Source: JAWKWH01 sp965204295 (GTDB lineage: Bacteria; Pseudomonadota; Alphaproteobacteria; Rhizobiales; Rhizobiaceae). From it: DNA of 64,000 nt. Made by a program: the position numbers and the translations under genes. The number at the start of each line of letters is the position of its first letter. Position 1 is the first letter of the stretch. The DNA lies in contig OZ241973.1 in assembly GCA_965204295.1 (NCBI GenBank), positions 3,472,001 through 3,536,000 on the forward strand. Direction: 5' to 3'. The notes under the pieces were generated by a model that did no database searches, was not told the origin of the DNA, and saw only the letters and a program-made list of their open reading frames with translations. Below are positions 62,808 through 64,000 of this stretch, piece by piece.

Positions 62808-63809
62808 TCAAACTCTCTCGATGATCTTCTCGCCAAACAGGCCTTGTGGCCGGAACAAAAGGAATGCCAGCGCGACCACATAGGCAAACCAGTTCTCTAT
62901 AGCGCCGCCGACGAGTGGTCCGATATAAAGCTCGGCGAGTTTCTCGCCGACACCGATGATCAATCCGCCCACGATAGCGCCGGGTATCGACGTAAAGCCG
63001 CCGAGAATGAGTACGGGCAGCGCTTTCAACGCAATGAGCGAAAGAGAAAATTGAACACCCGATTTCGCGCCCCACATAATCCCCGCGACCAGTGCGACAA
63101 AGCCGGCGACCGACCAGACAATCACCCAAATCGAACGCAGCGAGATCCCGACAGACAGTGCGGCCTGATGATCGTCGGCCACCGCCCGCAACGCCCTGCC
63201 CGTCGCGGTGTATTGCGAGAACATGGTGAGCGCGGCGACAAGGATGATCGCCACGATAGCGGCCACGACATCGAGCTTGTCGATGTACATGCCAAAATAG
63301 TCCGATCCTTCAATCGCCCATTCGCGGGTCACATCCTCCCACCAGAACGAACCGCCCGACGGGATGCCGACATCAAGCGTCTTGATGTCGGCCCCCCACA
63401 TAAGATCGCCAAATCCTTCGAGGAAATAGGCAAGACCGATCGTGGCCATGAACAGGATGATCGGTTCCTGATTGACCAGATGTTTCAGGACGATGGCTTC
63501 AAACAGATAGGCAAAGGCCACCATGACCGCTAGCGTTCCCAGCAACGCGAAAACGGTCGGCAATTCCCACCCGAAATGGTGGATGCCGGTACCGAAAATT
63601 GCGTTGATCAGATGCGAAAACGGCACCTGCCCGGTCTGAAGGCCAACGAGAGTCAGCGCCGCAAACAGCGCCATGACGCCCTGCGCAAAATTGAATATGC
63701 CCGACGCCTTGAAGATCAGCACGAAGCCAAGGGCCACCAGTGAATACATGACGCCGGCCATAAGGCCGTTCAGCACCGTTTCCACGAAATAGAGAAAAGC
63801 GGGGCTCAT
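62808..63809 (-). CDS. livH: Branched-chain-type ABC transporter permease (LivH-like)
   Basis: 333 residues, eight or more helices. LivH text: GLMAGVMYSLVALGFVLIFK, SGIFNFAQGVMALFAALTLV and the C-terminal GGFTSIPGAIVGGLIIGVGE. It follows the ATPase gene (63822 onward) by 12 bp. Confidence 0.93.
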   Translation of the reverse strand: MSPAFLYFVETVLNGLMAGVMYSLVALGFVLIFKASGIFNFAQGVMALFAALTLVGLQTGQVPFSHLINAIFGTGIHHFGWELPTVFALLGTLAVMVAFAYLFEAIVLKHLVNQEPIILFMATIGLAYFLEGFGDLMWGADIKTLDVGIPSGGSFWWEDVTREWAIEGSDYFGMYIDKLDVVAAIVAIILVAALTMFSQYTATGRALRAVADDHQAALSVGISLRSIWVIVWSVAGFVALVAGIMWGAKSGVQFSLSLIALKALPVLILGGFTSIPGAIVGGLIIGVGEKLAELYIGPLVGGAIENWFAYVVALAFLLFRPQGLFGEKIIERV

Positions 63810-63821
63810 CTGCCGATCATC

Positions 63822-64000
63822 CTAGTCATGCGGAACGCCGAGATAGGCGTCGATCACATCCTGATTGCCGGATACTTCATCCGGCGTGCCATCGCCGATC
63901 TTGCGGCCATAGTCGAGCACGACGACACGATCGGAAATGTCCATTACAACGCTCATATCGTGCTCGATCAGCGCTATGGTCGTTCCAAACTGGCTGTTCA
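63822..64000 (-). CDS. livG: Branched-chain-type ABC ATPase (LivG-like), C-terminal part
   Basis: The frame open from the right edge to TAG at 63822-63824 gives 58 residues ending an ABC ATPase: TTIALIEHDMSVVMDISDRV (H-loop; E-H-D-M-x-V-V-M is LivG-type), then VVLDYGRKIGDGTPDEV and VIDAYLGV. The rest of the gene lies outside the window. Leftward, first visible gene of the liv-type operon. Confidence 0.88.
   Translation of the reverse strand, partial: NSQFGTTIALIEHDMSVVMDISDRVVVLDYGRKIGDGTPDEVSGNQDVIDAYLGVPHD

Overview
The window is a bacterial chromosome segment, mostly GC-rich, that I read as an alphaproteobacterium of undetermined order. Clade-typical markers are a tRNA-Trp gene downstream of tuf, a small aa3-type cytochrome oxidase subunit IV, split transhydrogenase genes (pntA1-pntA2-pntB), an NDUFS6-like zinc-finger gene, phosphatidylcholine synthase and heterotetrameric sarcosine oxidase (soxBDAG). 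Solute uptake dominates: two sugar/cyclitol-type ABC systems, a BMP/nucleoside-type system, a polyamine-type system and a branched-chain-type system.

Layout. 0-5 kb: the N-terminal part of a Hint-domain protein running off the left edge, preceded by a tandem-repeat leader and a consensus-like promoter, then ppk-ppx. 4.9-5.8 kb: an AT-rich secreted-protein gene in GC-rich surroundings. 5.9-9.8 kb: zinc-finger protein, FAD monooxygenase, and a leftward group tuf, Cys-rich protein, frameshifted VOC gene, tRNA-Trp. 10-13 kb: a single-domain voltage-gated cation channel, a membrane-anchored ClpP-fold protein and a four-helix membrane protein. 13.4-23.7 kb: a sugar/cyclitol locus with a divergent LacI regulator, an Idh/MocA dehydrogenase, a doubly disrupted TIM-barrel gene, two ABC transporters in series and an SDR; about 200-bp direct repeats flank the second transporter. 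24-26 kb: class III aminotransferase plus BKACE. 26-28.7 kb: a Slam-like outer-membrane protein beside an N-terminally truncated substrate-like lipoprotein, and a DsbA-like lipoprotein. 28.9-33.6 kb: BMP-type ABC operon. 33.8-36 kb: pcs and a DUF1326/DUF2182 pair. 36-38 kb: UbiH-like monooxygenase and AEC transporter. 38.7-39.1 kb: internally deleted IS1380-type transposase. 39-46 kb: LysR regulator, damaged SnoaL-like gene and a ydcSTUVW-like polyamine operon. 46.4-49.2 kb: a gene graveyard (HsdM scrap, IS5-type pseudogene, AT-rich serine protease with a scrap of a relative fused to its start, WD40 scrap). 49-54 kb: soxBDAG. 54.7-59.3 kb: rpsU, TPR lipoprotein, pnt operon, cox subunit IV. 59.5-64 kb: branched-chain-type ABC operon, truncated by the right edge.

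The metabolic theme is scavenging of small organic nitrogen and methylated compounds (sarcosine, polyamines, probably nucleosides, amino acids) and cyclitols or sugars. The main surprises are the two AT-rich secreted genes with GC-rich host-like 5' ends, the recurring gene fragments, and the repeat-flanked transporter cassette. All functions come from reading translated sequence and motifs; no database search was possible.
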